A stretch of DNA of 64,000 bases from positions 7,688,001 through 7,752,000 of the forward strand of contig NZ_CP107853.1 of NCBI RefSeq assembly GCF_036013525.1, in the 5' to 3' direction. Every line of letters starts with the position of its first letter. The first letter of the stretch is position 1. A program made the translations under genes and the position numbers. Shown one piece after another: positions 10,677 to 19,403 of this stretch. Under the pieces are notes generated by a model. It made no database searches, was not told the DNA's origin, and worked only from the letters and a program-made list of their open reading frames with translations. Origin of the DNA: Nonomuraea sp. NBC_00507 (lineage in GTDB: Bacteria; Actinomycetota; Actinomycetes; Streptosporangiales; Streptosporangiaceae).

Positions 10677-12061
10677 ATGCCGCAGCGCCGACCGCTGGGC
10701 GCGGGAGACTCGACACACCTCGGTGCCTATCGTCTGACCGCGGTTCTGGGTGAGGGCGGCCAGGGCAGCGTCTACCTGGCCCAGGCCCCGGACGGGCAGC
10801 AGGTGGCGATCAAGGTGCTGCACGCCCGGCTGACCACCCATCCCGCCGAGAGGCGCCGATTCCGGCGCGAAGCGGAGATCGTGTCTAGCGGTGGCCACGC
10901 TGACCGCGCTGGATGCCATCCACCGGGCCGGGATCATCCACCGCGATTTCAAGCCCAGCAATGTGATCATGGGGCCGGTCGGGCCGATAGTCGTCGATTT
11001 CGGCATCGCCCGCCTGGCCGAGCGCCTCACGACCCGCTCCGTGACTGTCGGCACCCTGGCCTACCTGGCCCCCGAGCAGCTGGCCAACCAGTCGGCCAGC
11101 CCTGCCTCGGACGTGTTCGCCTGGGCCGCCACGATGGTGTTCGCGGCAACCGGGCACCGGGCCTTCCCCGGCGACCATGCCGCCGCGGTGATGGCCGCCA
11201 TCCTCACGCAGGAGCCGGACCTGGACGGCCTGCCCGGGTGGCTGCGTCGACTGCAGCGGCACACCCCAGCCGGTTCCCCCGCCCCAGTCGATGTCCCACC
11301 TGTCAGGGACCGGCCCCTGCGCGTGGTGCTGGCTCTCCTGCTGGCGCTTCTGCTGGCGGCGATCCCGATCGGGATCCTCCAGCCGTGGGCTCCAACGGAT
11401 GATCCACCCTCCGCCCGTACGCAGCTCCCCGGCTTCGGCGAGCGCATCGGTGGCCCCCTCAAAGTCCGGCCCCATGACATTCTGGACAACCCCGTGTTCA
11501 CGCTGGTGCTCGGGAAGTTGAACGGGAAGAGCATCGCCGTCACCGGACAGAGTTCGAGCACCGTGGTGTGGGACCTGGCCACGGCCCAGATGCTGAGAAG
11601 GCTCCACACGGGAGCGGTGAGGGCGATCGGAAGACTGAACGACAAGCAGGTCGCCATCACCAACGGCCTCGACCGCAGGGGCACGCTTCGGGTGTGGGAT
11701 CTCGCGACCGGCGAGATGCTGCGGACGCTGTCCGGCAACCCGGTGGATGTCTACGCCGTGGCGATTGACGCTTCCCGACCACAGCCGCGTAAGTGCGTTG
11801 GCGATCGGTCAGCAGGTCGCTGTCACCGGCGACAGCGACGGCACGGTCCGTGCGTGGGACCTTGCCACCGGGAAGCGACTGCAGTCGCTCACCGGTCTCA
11901 GCGACCCGACCGGTTCGGTGGGGCTCGGGGAGCTGAACGGCAAGCAGATCGTCATGGCCTCGACCGCCGCGGGAGACGGCGTCACCGACGGCGTCACCTG
12001 CGATGCCTACGGAGACGTTCAGCTGTGGAGCCTGGCCGGGCCCGTCCCGACACCGCGTTAG
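10677..12061 (+). pseudogene. Ser/Thr protein kinase with C-terminal WD40 repeats, broken
   Basis: Three consecutive frames are needed to read this gene. Frame 1 (10677 to about 10885) has the glycine-rich loop LGEGGQGSVYLA and the ATP-binding lysine (VAIKVL). Frame 2 (about 10886-11770) resumes at ATLTALDAIHRAG, then the catalytic loop IHRDFKPSN, the DFG motif and GTLAYLAPEQ, a transmembrane helix (about 11321-11385) and WD-like repeats. Frame 3 (about 11770-12061) holds further WD repeats. Roughly 60 residues of the N-lobe/hinge are missing at the first junction and the C-lobe is shortened. The family is a membrane-anchored actinobacterial signalling kinase; this copy cannot be active as one chain. 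It is unrelated to the sugar genes and overlaps the end of GH127 by 4 nt. Confidence 0.75.
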
Positions 12062-13839
12062 CAGTGCATGGGCGTCCACACCCGCATCGGGCCGGCGCCG
12101 CGGTTGGCCCAGGTGTGGTAGGGAACGAACGTCAGCTCGACCGGATCGCCGTGCTCGGCCTCCCGCGGTGCCGTCGCGGTCCGGTACGGCCAGCCGCCTT
12201 CGTCGCCGTGGACGTGGCGGCGACCTGGGGCGGTCACCGTACCGGCCGGCCCGTCACGAAGGTCCGAGGCGGCCACGCACAGGTCGTCCACGCTCACGCC
12301 CGGGTGGTCGGCCTGTTCCAGGCAGTAGACGAGCGGGCCGCGCTCCACGGCCACCTCGCCGCGCGCCACGTCCAGGCGGGGCACGGCGGCCGTCAGGCGG
12401 GGGCGTACGTCCAGGTCGAGGACGATCCGGTCGCCCGGCCGCCAGTGGCGGCGGATCCGGTGGTAGGCGCCGGGCGCGGCGGGGTCGCCGTCCACTCCGG
12501 CGTTCGCGGCCCAGGCGGGGATGCGGGCCGACAGCGTCCACGGCCGGTCCGGGGTCTCGCGGACCGTCACCTCGACGCGGCCGCTCCACGGGTAGTCGGT
12601 CTCGACGTCCGCGTGCAGCCCGCCCGCCTGGACGGAGCCGGTGGCGTACTGGTGGAGCTGGATCCCGTCGGCGTCCTGGGTGGCCAGGTAGTGGCCGAGG
12701 GAGGCGAGCGTGCGCATGACGTTGGGCGGGCAGCAGGCGGTGCCGTACCACTCCTGGCGGCCGCGGGCGGGCGTGCGCAGGTCGTCGGGGTCGGCGCCGG
12801 CGCGCACGCGCAGCGGGTTGGTGTAGAAGAACAGGGTCCCGTCGCCGGACACGCCGGAGAGGATCGCGTTGAACAGGGTCCGCTCGATCAGGTCGGCGTA
12901 GGCGGGGTCGCCGGTGGCCAGGAGCATGCGCCACGACCATTGGAGGCTGCCGATGGCCGCGCAGGTCTCGGCGTAGGCGGTGTCGGGCGCGAGCTCGTCG
13001 AGCCCGCCGAACGCCTCGCCGTACCAGAGGGAACCCAGCCCGCCGGTGAGGTAGGTCTTGTGGGCGACCATGCTGCGCCACTGCCGTTCGAGGGCGGCGA
13101 GCAGCCTGGTGTCGCCGGTTTCGACGGCGACGTCGGCGGCGCCCGCGGCCAGGTACATGGCGCGGACGGCGTGGCCCTCGACGGTGTCGGCGTCGAGCAG
13201 CGGCACCCCGTCCTGGCGCCAGCCGGGGCCGTGGTGGCCCTTGAGGGTGATCGTGGCGTGGCCGCGCTCGCGCACGTGCCGGGCGGCCAGGTCGAGGTGG
13301 CGGCGCTCGCCGGTCTGGCGGTAGAGCTCGACCAGGCCCATCTCGACGACCGGGTGGCCGTCCAGGCCGTGCGGCGTCTGAGCCAGGTGGTCGGCGAAGC
13401 GGGTGGCGACCTTCAGCAGCCCTTCCTCGCCCGCGGCCCGGCTGCCGGCGACGGCGGCCTGCATGAGGTGGCCCGCGCAATAGAGCTCGTGGTTGGAGGC
13501 CATGTCGGCGTAGCGGTCGCGCACGGCGGTGTTGAGGTAGCCGTCGGGGTGCTGCGCGCCGGCGACGAGCGCCACGGTGTCCGGCTCCCGGCCGCCCGAC
13601 CAGTGGACCGCCTCCAGCCACTTGTAGACGTCGGAGTCGGCGAACACCTTGCCGCGATGGGCCGCGCCGGGGCGGAAGTTGCCGAACGCGCCGGACTCCT
13701 CGAGCCGTTCCCGGCCCAGCGGGATGGTGATCTCCTGGTTGATCCACCGCCGTTCGCCCCAGAAGCCGCCGCCGATGCTCCCGCGCGCCGGGCGGAGCGC
13801 CGTGGCCGCCCGCGGTTCCACCACCGAAAAAGCCGTCAT
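12058..13839 (-). CDS. beta-L-arabinofuranosidase-type glycosidase, GH127
   Basis: The 593-residue protein matches GH127 along its length: GSIGGGFWGER near the N-terminus, the (alpha/alpha)6 barrel, then two beta domains. The family's zinc/cysteine site is present: Glu291 and Cys293 in YAETCAAIG and the pair Cys369-Cys370 in GTACCPPN. By analogy with the characterised HypBA1 enzyme, Glu291 is the acid/base and Cys369 the nucleophile. It would release beta-L-arabinofuranose from plant oligosaccharides. The start at 13839 (MTAFSVVEPR) is preferred over an in-frame ATG at 13851; neither has a Shine-Dalgarno sequence. It is divergent from a distant GH127-like gene with a 42-bp AT-rich gap. Confidence 0.88.
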   Translation of the reverse strand: MTAFSVVEPRAATALRPARGSIGGGFWGERRWINQEITIPLGRERLEESGAFGNFRPGAAHRGKVFADSDVYKWLEAVHWSGGREPDTVALVAGAQHPDGYLNTAVRDRYADMASNHELYCAGHLMQAAVAGSRAAGEEGLLKVATRFADHLAQTPHGLDGHPVVEMGLVELYRQTGERRHLDLAARHVRERGHATITLKGHHGPGWRQDGVPLLDADTVEGHAVRAMYLAAGAADVAVETGDTRLLAALERQWRSMVAHKTYLTGGLGSLWYGEAFGGLDELAPDTAYAETCAAIGSLQWSWRMLLATGDPAYADLIERTLFNAILSGVSGDGTLFFYTNPLRVRAGADPDDLRTPARGRQEWYGTACCPPNVMRTLASLGHYLATQDADGIQLHQYATGSVQAGGLHADVETDYPWSGRVEVTVRETPDRPWTLSARIPAWAANAGVDGDPAAPGAYHRIRRHWRPGDRIVLDLDVRPRLTAAVPRLDVARGEVAVERGPLVYCLEQADHPGVSVDDLCVAASDLRDGPAGTVTAPGRRHVHGDEGGWPYRTATAPREAEHGDPVELTFVPYHTWANRGAGPMRVWTPMHC

Positions 13840-13881
13840 GACATCTAGCATATACAACGATATATGAATATATATAACAGT
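13840..13881. promoter_or_regulatory. AT-rich divergent promoter between the two GH127-type genes
   Basis: The 42 bp between the chosen starts are strikingly AT-rich in a GC-rich region (CATATACAACGATATATG, then AATATATATAACAG). Several TATAAC/TATATG hexamers can act as -10 boxes on both strands, and no ribosome binding site is visible for either gene, which suggests leaderless transcripts. TGAATA at 13865-13870 relates it to the other divergent promoters in the locus. Confidence 0.5.
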
Positions 13882-15540
13882 ATGATCCCTGACACCCTGC
13901 TGCTGGAGGAGCGCGCCGCGCTGGCGATGAACGCGGTGGCCGGGTTGCCCGACCCGGACCTGGGCGGCGTGCCGTACTTCTGGGCGAACCTGCTGGCGCG
14001 GCCGGCCTCCCTCGCGCACGGCGACTGGGACTACGGCTCCAGCCACGGCCGGCTCCTCGACGCGTGCCTGCTGGCCAGGCACATGACCGGCCGGGACGAC
14101 TGGAAGGAGGTGGAGGCCGGGTTCAAGGAGCGGCTGCCGACCTTCTTCGGGCCCGACGGGCTGAGTTACCGGCGGCGCAACCCCCACGCCGACTGGGAGC
14201 CCAACGCCAACCTCATCGACCAGCGCGCCGTCATCCTGTCCCTCACCACCTGGTACGTCAGCGACGGCGACCCGGAGGCCAGACGCCTGGCCGACCGGCA
14301 CGTGGCCGCGCTCAAGCGGATCGCGATCAAAGAACGGGACGCCTGGTACTACCCGGCCTCGGAGTACACGCCCGACGGCTGGCCCTCGGGCAACGCCGTG
14401 CAACTGCACCTGGCTCCGGATCCGGCCTCCTTCTGCGGCCGGCTCATCATGCCGCTGCTGCGCTACCACCAGGCGACCGGCAACGAGGACGCGCTGGAGC
14501 TGTGCGCCTGGTTCGCCCGGCTGATCGTCGACCGCAGCGGGGTGTTCCTGCCCGACGGCGGTTTCAACGCGGCGCTGGCCTACCGCAGCGGCCACTTCCA
14601 CACCCGGCTCGGCACGCTGGAAGGGCTGGCCCGCTACGCCGCCCACGTCGGCGACCATGCCCTGACCGCCTTCGTGAAGCGCTCCTACGACTGGGCACTC
14701 GGCCAGGCCACCGCCTTCGGCTGGACGCCCGGCGACCTGGCCGGGCAGCGGTACGAGCACGAGAGCTGCTCGCTGGTCGACCTCATCGGCGTGGGCACGA
14801 CGCTGGCGCGCAGCGGGCACACCGAATACTGGGGCGTGGTCGAGCGCTTCCTGCGCAACCACCTCACCGAGTCGCAGCTGCTGGACCTGGACTGGGTGGA
14901 GTCGGGCCCCGACGCCTCGGCCGACGTGCCCGGGTGGGTGACGCACGTGCGGGTGGGCGAGCGGCTGCGCGGGGCCTTCGCCGGGTACGGCGCGCCGAAC
15001 GACTTCGTCTGCGACGTCGAGCTGGGCCGCGGCCACACCGCCGACGTCCAGGCGTGCTGCGTCGGCTCCGGGGTGCGCGGGCTGTTCTGGGGCTGGAACT
15101 CGATCGTGACGGGCAACCGGATCAACCTGCTGCTCACCCGGGCCACCCGGCGACTCACCGTGCTCAGCCACCTGCCGCACGAGGGGCGCGTCGACGTCGA
15201 GGTCCACGAGGAGCTGCCCGAGGTGCGGATGCGCATCCCCGCGTGGGCCGGGTACGCCAAGGTGCGCGTGGACGGCCGGGAGCCGGAGTGGGCGGCCGAC
15301 GGCTACCTGCTGGTCCGTGTCCCGCGCGGGCGCTTCACGATCACCTTCCCGGTCGCCGAGACGACGTCCACCGAGGTCGCGGCGGATCGGGAGTATCGGG
15401 TGCGGTGGCGGGGCGACGACGTCGTCGGCATCAGCCCCGAGGGCACGGCGCGGCCCATGTACAGCGGGCGCAAGGTCCATCCCTCCGCGCCCGTGCGCGA
15501 ATACGCCCTGAACCGTCCAGTTTCGGAGATCTCATGGTGA
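13882..15540 (+). CDS. GH127-like (alpha/alpha)6-barrel glycosidase, divergent
   Basis: I start at 13882 (MIPDTLLLEERAAL); an ATG at 13864 would add six residues encoded by the AT-rich promoter. The 552-residue protein has little overall similarity to its GH127 neighbour but keeps the same site pattern: Glu294-x-Cys296 in EHESCSLVD and Cys392-Cys393 in VQACCVGSG, with a C-terminal beta domain (MRIPAWAGYAKVRVDG). This is what a divergent GH127-superfamily member would look like, possibly a cysteine glycosidase with another furanoside as substrate. No signal peptide. Its last 7 nt overlap the GH78 start, so the two are co-transcribed. Confidence 0.7.
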   Translation: MIPDTLLLEERAALAMNAVAGLPDPDLGGVPYFWANLLARPASLAHGDWDYGSSHGRLLDACLLARHMTGRDDWKEVEAGFKERLPTFFGPDGLSYRRRNPHADWEPNANLIDQRAVILSLTTWYVSDGDPEARRLADRHVAALKRIAIKERDAWYYPASEYTPDGWPSGNAVQLHLAPDPASFCGRLIMPLLRYHQATGNEDALELCAWFARLIVDRSGVFLPDGGFNAALAYRSGHFHTRLGTLEGLARYAAHVGDHALTAFVKRSYDWALGQATAFGWTPGDLAGQRYEHESCSLVDLIGVGTTLARSGHTEYWGVVERFLRNHLTESQLLDLDWVESGPDASADVPGWVTHVRVGERLRGAFAGYGAPNDFVCDVELGRGHTADVQACCVGSGVRGLFWGWNSIVTGNRINLLLTRATRRLTVLSHLPHEGRVDVEVHEELPEVRMRIPAWAGYAKVRVDGREPEWAADGYLLVRVPRGRFTITFPVAETTSTEVAADREYRVRWRGDDVVGISPEGTARPMYSGRKVHPSAPVREYALNRPVSEISW

Positions 15541-18146
15541 ACCCGTATGACCTGAGGTGCGAGCACCGCCGTACCCCTGGCGAGATCGCCGTCGCGGCGC
15601 CCCGGCTGAGCTGGCGGCTGGAGGGCTCGGAAGACCCGTCCGCGTACCGGATCGAGGTGCGGCGAGAGGACGGCACGCGGGTCTGGGACAGCGGCTGGGT
15701 GGACGGCCGGGACGTCTGGGCCGACTACGGCGGCGCGCCGCTGGCCTCGTTCGCCCGCTACAGCTGGCAGGTGTCCGTCCAGCCGTCCGGGGCGAGCGCC
15801 ACGTCGTGGTTCGGCACCGGGGTGCTGCACGCCGACGAGTGGGACGCCGCGTGGATCGGGCACGACCCGGACACCGAGCCGCCGTTCGAGCCGCCGACCG
15901 ACTCGCGTGAGCCGCGCAGCCGGGGTACGGCGTCGCTCCCGGCGCCACGGCTGCTGCGCCGGTCGCTGGAGATCACGCGGCCGGTGGTCTCGGCCCGCGT
16001 CGCGTGCAGCGCCCGGGGGTTGTACGAGCTGCGGGTGAACGGGCAGCGGGTGGGCGATGCCGAGCTGGCCCCAGGGTGGACCGATTATCGGTACCGCGTG
16101 CCGTACCAGGTGTATGACGTCACCTCGCTGCTGCGGGAGGGCGCGAACTGCGTGGCGGCGATCCTGGCCGACGGGTGGTGGTCGGGGAGCCTGGGGTGGG
16201 ACAAGCGGCAGGCGGCGCAGAGATACGGGCGGCATCCGCAGTTCCTGGCGCAGCTCGTCATCGATCACGCGGACGGCTCGCGTACCGTCGTCGGGACCGA
16301 CGCGTCGTGGCGGGAGCGCACCGGGCCGTTCCTTTACGCGGACCTGCTGATGGGTGAGTACTACGACGCGCGGCTGGAGATCACGGGCTGGGATTCTCCC
16401 GGCTTCTCCGACGACGGCTGGGCGCCGTGCCGGGTCGTGGACACCTCGCTCGACGTGCTCGTCCCGGCCGGGGCGCAGCCGGTGCGGGTGACGGAGGAGC
16501 TGGCTCCGGTGGAGGTGCGCGACCTGGGCGGGCGGTGGATCGTCGATCTGGGGCAGAACATCTCCGGGCGGGTACGGATCACGCTACGTGATGCCCCGCC
16601 GGGGACGCGGGTGCGGATCCGGCACGGGGAGGCCCTGGACGAGAAGGGCGAGCTGTACACGGCCAACCTGCGTTCGGCCGAGGCGACCGACGTGTACGTG
16701 GCTCGCGGGGGCGCCGTCGAGACGTACGAGCCGCGGTTCACCGTGCACGGGTTCCGTTACGCCGAGATCAGCGGGTGGGCGTGCGAGGTGGCCGGGCGGG
16801 TGCTGCACTCCGACACGCCTCCCGCAGGGGAGTTCGCCTGCTCCGACGCGCAGGTGACGCGGTTGACGAGCAACATCCGGTGGAGCCAGCGGGACAACTT
16901 CGTGTCCGTGCCCACCGACTGCCCGCAGCGTGACGAGCGGCTCGGGTGGACGGCGGACGCCCAGGTCTTCCTGCCCACGGCGTGCTTCAACGCCGACGTG
17001 GCGGCGTTCTTCACGAACTGGCTGGCCGATCTGCGGCACGGGCAGTTGCCGGACGGCGCGGTGCCGGACGTCGTGCCGCACGTGATCACCGAGCGACACG
17101 GGGCGCCGGCGTGGGGGGATGCGGCGACCGGGGTGCCGTGGCACCTGTACACGGTGTACGGAGATGAGCGGATATTGCGGGACAGCCTGCCGAGCATGCG
17201 GGCATGGGTGGACTACGTGCACCGGCACAACCCTTCGCTGGTGTGGCGGCAGAAGACCGGCAGCCACTACGGGGACTGGCTCCAGGCCGGGGTGACGACG
17301 TCGCGGGAGGTGCTGGCGACCGCGTACTTCGCGCTCAGCGCGTCGTTGACGGCGCGAGCGGCGGAGGTGGTCGGCTCGCCCGAAATTTCGCGATATTACA
17401 TCCAGTTGCGGGATGAGATCGGTGCGGCGTTCGCCCGCGAGTTCATCGCGCCCGACGGCCGGGTCACCGGCGACACGCAGACCGGCTACCTGCTGGCCCT
17501 GGCGTTCGACCTCGTCCCCCAGGACCTCGTCGAGGCGTCGGTCGGCCACCTCGTCGCCGACCTTGAGCGACGCGGGCGCCGCCTCACGACGGGCTTCGCC
17601 GGAGTGGCCCTGCTCTGCCCGATCCTGACCCGGTACGGCCACGCCGACCTGGCCTACGACCTTCTCCATGACGACCGGTACCCGTCGTGGGGGTATTCGA
17701 TCCAGCGGGGAGCGACCACGATCTGGGAGCGGTGGGACGGGTGGACGGAGGAGCACGGCTTCGGGCCCGTGGCGATGAACTCCTTCAACCACTACGCGCT
17801 CGGCTCCGTGGGGGCATGGTTGTACGGCGGGGTCGCGGGTCTGGGACAGGAGTCGGCCGGGTTCCAGCGTCCGGTGATCCGCCCGGTGCCGGGCGGGCGG
17901 CTGACGTGGGCCTCGGCGGCCTACGAGACGCCGCTGGGGCGGCTGAGCAGCCGGTGGGAGATCGCGGACGGGACTCTCACGCTGGACGTGGGTATCCCGC
18001 CGGGGGCGGAGGCCACCGTCCACGTTCCCACCACCGCGCCGTCATCCGTGCGCGGGCCCGGGCATGTCGTGGCGCCCGGGGTGTTCCGCACGGGTGCGGG
18101 GACGTTCCGGTACACGGCGGAATGGGAGGTCAGGTGCCCACGCTGA
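15534..18146 (+). CDS. alpha-L-rhamnosidase, GH78 (canonical)
   Basis: The ATG at 15534 has GGAG 5 nt upstream and lies inside the end of the preceding gene. The 870-residue protein has the complete GH78 architecture: N-terminal Fn3-like domain (APRLSWRLEG), the rhamnosidase N domain with LYELRVNGQRVGD (residues about 165-180), the concanavalin-like domain, the (alpha/alpha)6 barrel and a C-terminal beta-sandwich. The signature DCPQRDERLGWTAD supplies Asp462, Glu468 and Asp475; a later Glu in the barrel (TIWERWDGW) matches the family's general base region. It is unlike the GH78 at 101-2530, which has a shortened signature, so the two probably cut different rhamnosyl linkages. No signal peptide is seen. 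Confidence 0.92.
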   Translation: MVNPYDLRCEHRRTPGEIAVAAPRLSWRLEGSEDPSAYRIEVRREDGTRVWDSGWVDGRDVWADYGGAPLASFARYSWQVSVQPSGASATSWFGTGVLHADEWDAAWIGHDPDTEPPFEPPTDSREPRSRGTASLPAPRLLRRSLEITRPVVSARVACSARGLYELRVNGQRVGDAELAPGWTDYRYRVPYQVYDVTSLLREGANCVAAILADGWWSGSLGWDKRQAAQRYGRHPQFLAQLVIDHADGSRTVVGTDASWRERTGPFLYADLLMGEYYDARLEITGWDSPGFSDDGWAPCRVVDTSLDVLVPAGAQPVRVTEELAPVEVRDLGGRWIVDLGQNISGRVRITLRDAPPGTRVRIRHGEALDEKGELYTANLRSAEATDVYVARGGAVETYEPRFTVHGFRYAEISGWACEVAGRVLHSDTPPAGEFACSDAQVTRLTSNIRWSQRDNFVSVPTDCPQRDERLGWTADAQVFLPTACFNADVAAFFTNWLADLRHGQLPDGAVPDVVPHVITERHGAPAWGDAATGVPWHLYTVYGDERILRDSLPSMRAWVDYVHRHNPSLVWRQKTGSHYGDWLQAGVTTSREVLATAYFALSASLTARAAEVVGSPEISRYYIQLRDEIGAAFAREFIAPDGRVTGDTQTGYLLALAFDLVPQDLVEASVGHLVADLERRGRRLTTGFAGVALLCPILTRYGHADLAYDLLHDDRYPSWGYSIQRGATTIWERWDGWTEEHGFGPVAMNSFNHYALGSVGAWLYGGVAGLGQESAGFQRPVIRPVPGGRLTWASAAYETPLGRLSSRWEIADGTLTLDVGIPPGAEATVHVPTTAPSSVRGPGHVVAPGVFRTGAGTFRYTAEWEVRCPR

Positions 18147-19401
18147 CCCCGGTGATCGACAGGTTCTCGACGTCGCTGGCCACGTCCGCGCGCAGCACGT
18201 GTGCGAACGTGCTGTCGGAGACCGAGATCCCGCGCAGTGGCTGCTCCGGATACCCGCGCAGCAGGTAGGCGCTGCGCGTCCGGTCGCTGCGGATCCCCGC
18301 CACGTGGATGTCGCGCACCACGGGCGGCTCGTCGCCTGTGTGGCCGTCGCCGTGGTAGAGGTCGATGGAGATCGCCTCCTTGGTCAGCTCGCTGATCTCC
18401 ACGTCCTTGACGTGCACGTTCTCCACGAAGCCGCCGCGCACGGAGTTCGTCTTGATGTAGAGCCCGAAATACAGCCCCGGCCCGCCCCACCGGCAGCGGC
18501 GGACGAACACGTTGCGTATGCCGCCGGTGGTGTCGGTGCCGATCGCGACCGACCCGTACCGGTAGCGCATGTCGCAGTCCTCGATCAGCACGTCCTCGCA
18601 CGGCACGTTCACCCGCCGCCCGTCCGGCCCGCGGCCTGCCTTGATCGCGATGCAGTCGTCACCCACGTCGAACGTGCACCCCGAGATCACCACCGAGCGG
18701 CACGACTCGGGGTCGCAGCCGTCGTTGTTGGGCCCGCGCGAGAAGATCGAGACATCGCGGACCAGGACGTTCTCGCACAGCACCGGATGGATCTCCCACA
18801 TCGGGGAGCGGACGATCGTGACGCCCTCCACCAGCACGTTGCGGCACCGGTAGGGCTGGATCATGTTGGGCCGCAGGTAGTGCCCGGCGCCGAAGACGCG
18901 CTCCTCCACCGGTACGCCGTCGGCGGCCATCCGCTGCAGTGCGGCCCAGTCGGCCTCCTCGTGCGGCGTGCCGGGCCGCCAGCCGAACTCGGGCGTGCCC
19001 ACCCACGGCCACCAGTTCTCGGGACCGGCGCTGCCGTCCAGCACGCCCGAGCCGGTGATCGCGATGTTCTCCTGGCCGTAGGCGTAGATGAAGGGCGAGT
19101 AGTTGAAGCACTCGATGGCCGAGAAACGGGTGTAGACGGCGGGCAGGTAGGCGGCCGGGTCGGTGCTGAACACGACGCGCGCCCCGTCGGCCACGTGCAG
19201 GTCGACGTTGCTGAGCAGGTGGACGGCCCCGGTGTGGTGCTCGCCCGGCGGCACCAGGACGTGCCCGCCTCCGGCGTCGTGGCAGGCGCGGATGGCCTCG
19301 CCGAAGGAGCCGTGGTCGGTGACGTCGAACCAGCGGTCCGGGAACTCCGGCGGCGTCACCCGCGCCTTCAACTCGTCGGCGTAGGTCCAGGGGTCGTGCA
19401 T
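18130..19401 (-). CDS. polygalacturonase-like glycosidase, GH28, with altered active-site motifs
   Basis: This 423-residue right-handed beta-helix protein would hydrolyse galacturonosyl or rhamnosyl-galacturonosyl linkages. It has the GH28 motif NNDGCDP (Asp227) and the catalytic pair Asp248-Asp249 in VGDDCIAIKAG. The usual GHG motif is replaced by RYG (in RYGSVAIGTDTTGG, about residue 282) and the RIK motif reads YIK (LYIKTNSVRGG). These changes suggest altered specificity or mechanism. There is no signal peptide, so it probably acts inside the cell on imported oligomers. It is the last gene of the long minus-strand run, 2 nt downstream of the preceding stop, and its end overlaps the convergent GH78 gene by 17 nt. 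Confidence 0.85.
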   Translation of the reverse strand: MHDPWTYADELKARVTPPEFPDRWFDVTDHGSFGEAIRACHDAGGGHVLVPPGEHHTGAVHLLSNVDLHVADGARVVFSTDPAAYLPAVYTRFSAIECFNYSPFIYAYGQENIAITGSGVLDGSAGPENWWPWVGTPEFGWRPGTPHEEADWAALQRMAADGVPVEERVFGAGHYLRPNMIQPYRCRNVLVEGVTIVRSPMWEIHPVLCENVLVRDVSIFSRGPNNDGCDPESCRSVVISGCTFDVGDDCIAIKAGRGPDGRRVNVPCEDVLIEDCDMRYRYGSVAIGTDTTGGIRNVFVRRCRWGGPGLYFGLYIKTNSVRGGFVENVHVKDVEISELTKEAISIDLYHGDGHTGDEPPVVRDIHVAGIRSDRTRSAYLLRGYPEQPLRGISVSDSTFAHVLRADVASDVENLSITGVSVGT

Positions 19402-19403
19402 CG

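Noticed and set aside
13864..13881. Upstream ATG for the GH127-like gene
   Set aside because: It would add six residues encoded by the AT-rich promoter; no ribosome binding site favours it.
12058..15480. A 1140-codon minus-strand frame that runs through GH127 and on across the opposite GH127-like gene
   Set aside because: The part beyond 13839 reads through the AT-rich promoter and antisense to a better-supported gene. Homology stops at MTAFSVVEPR.
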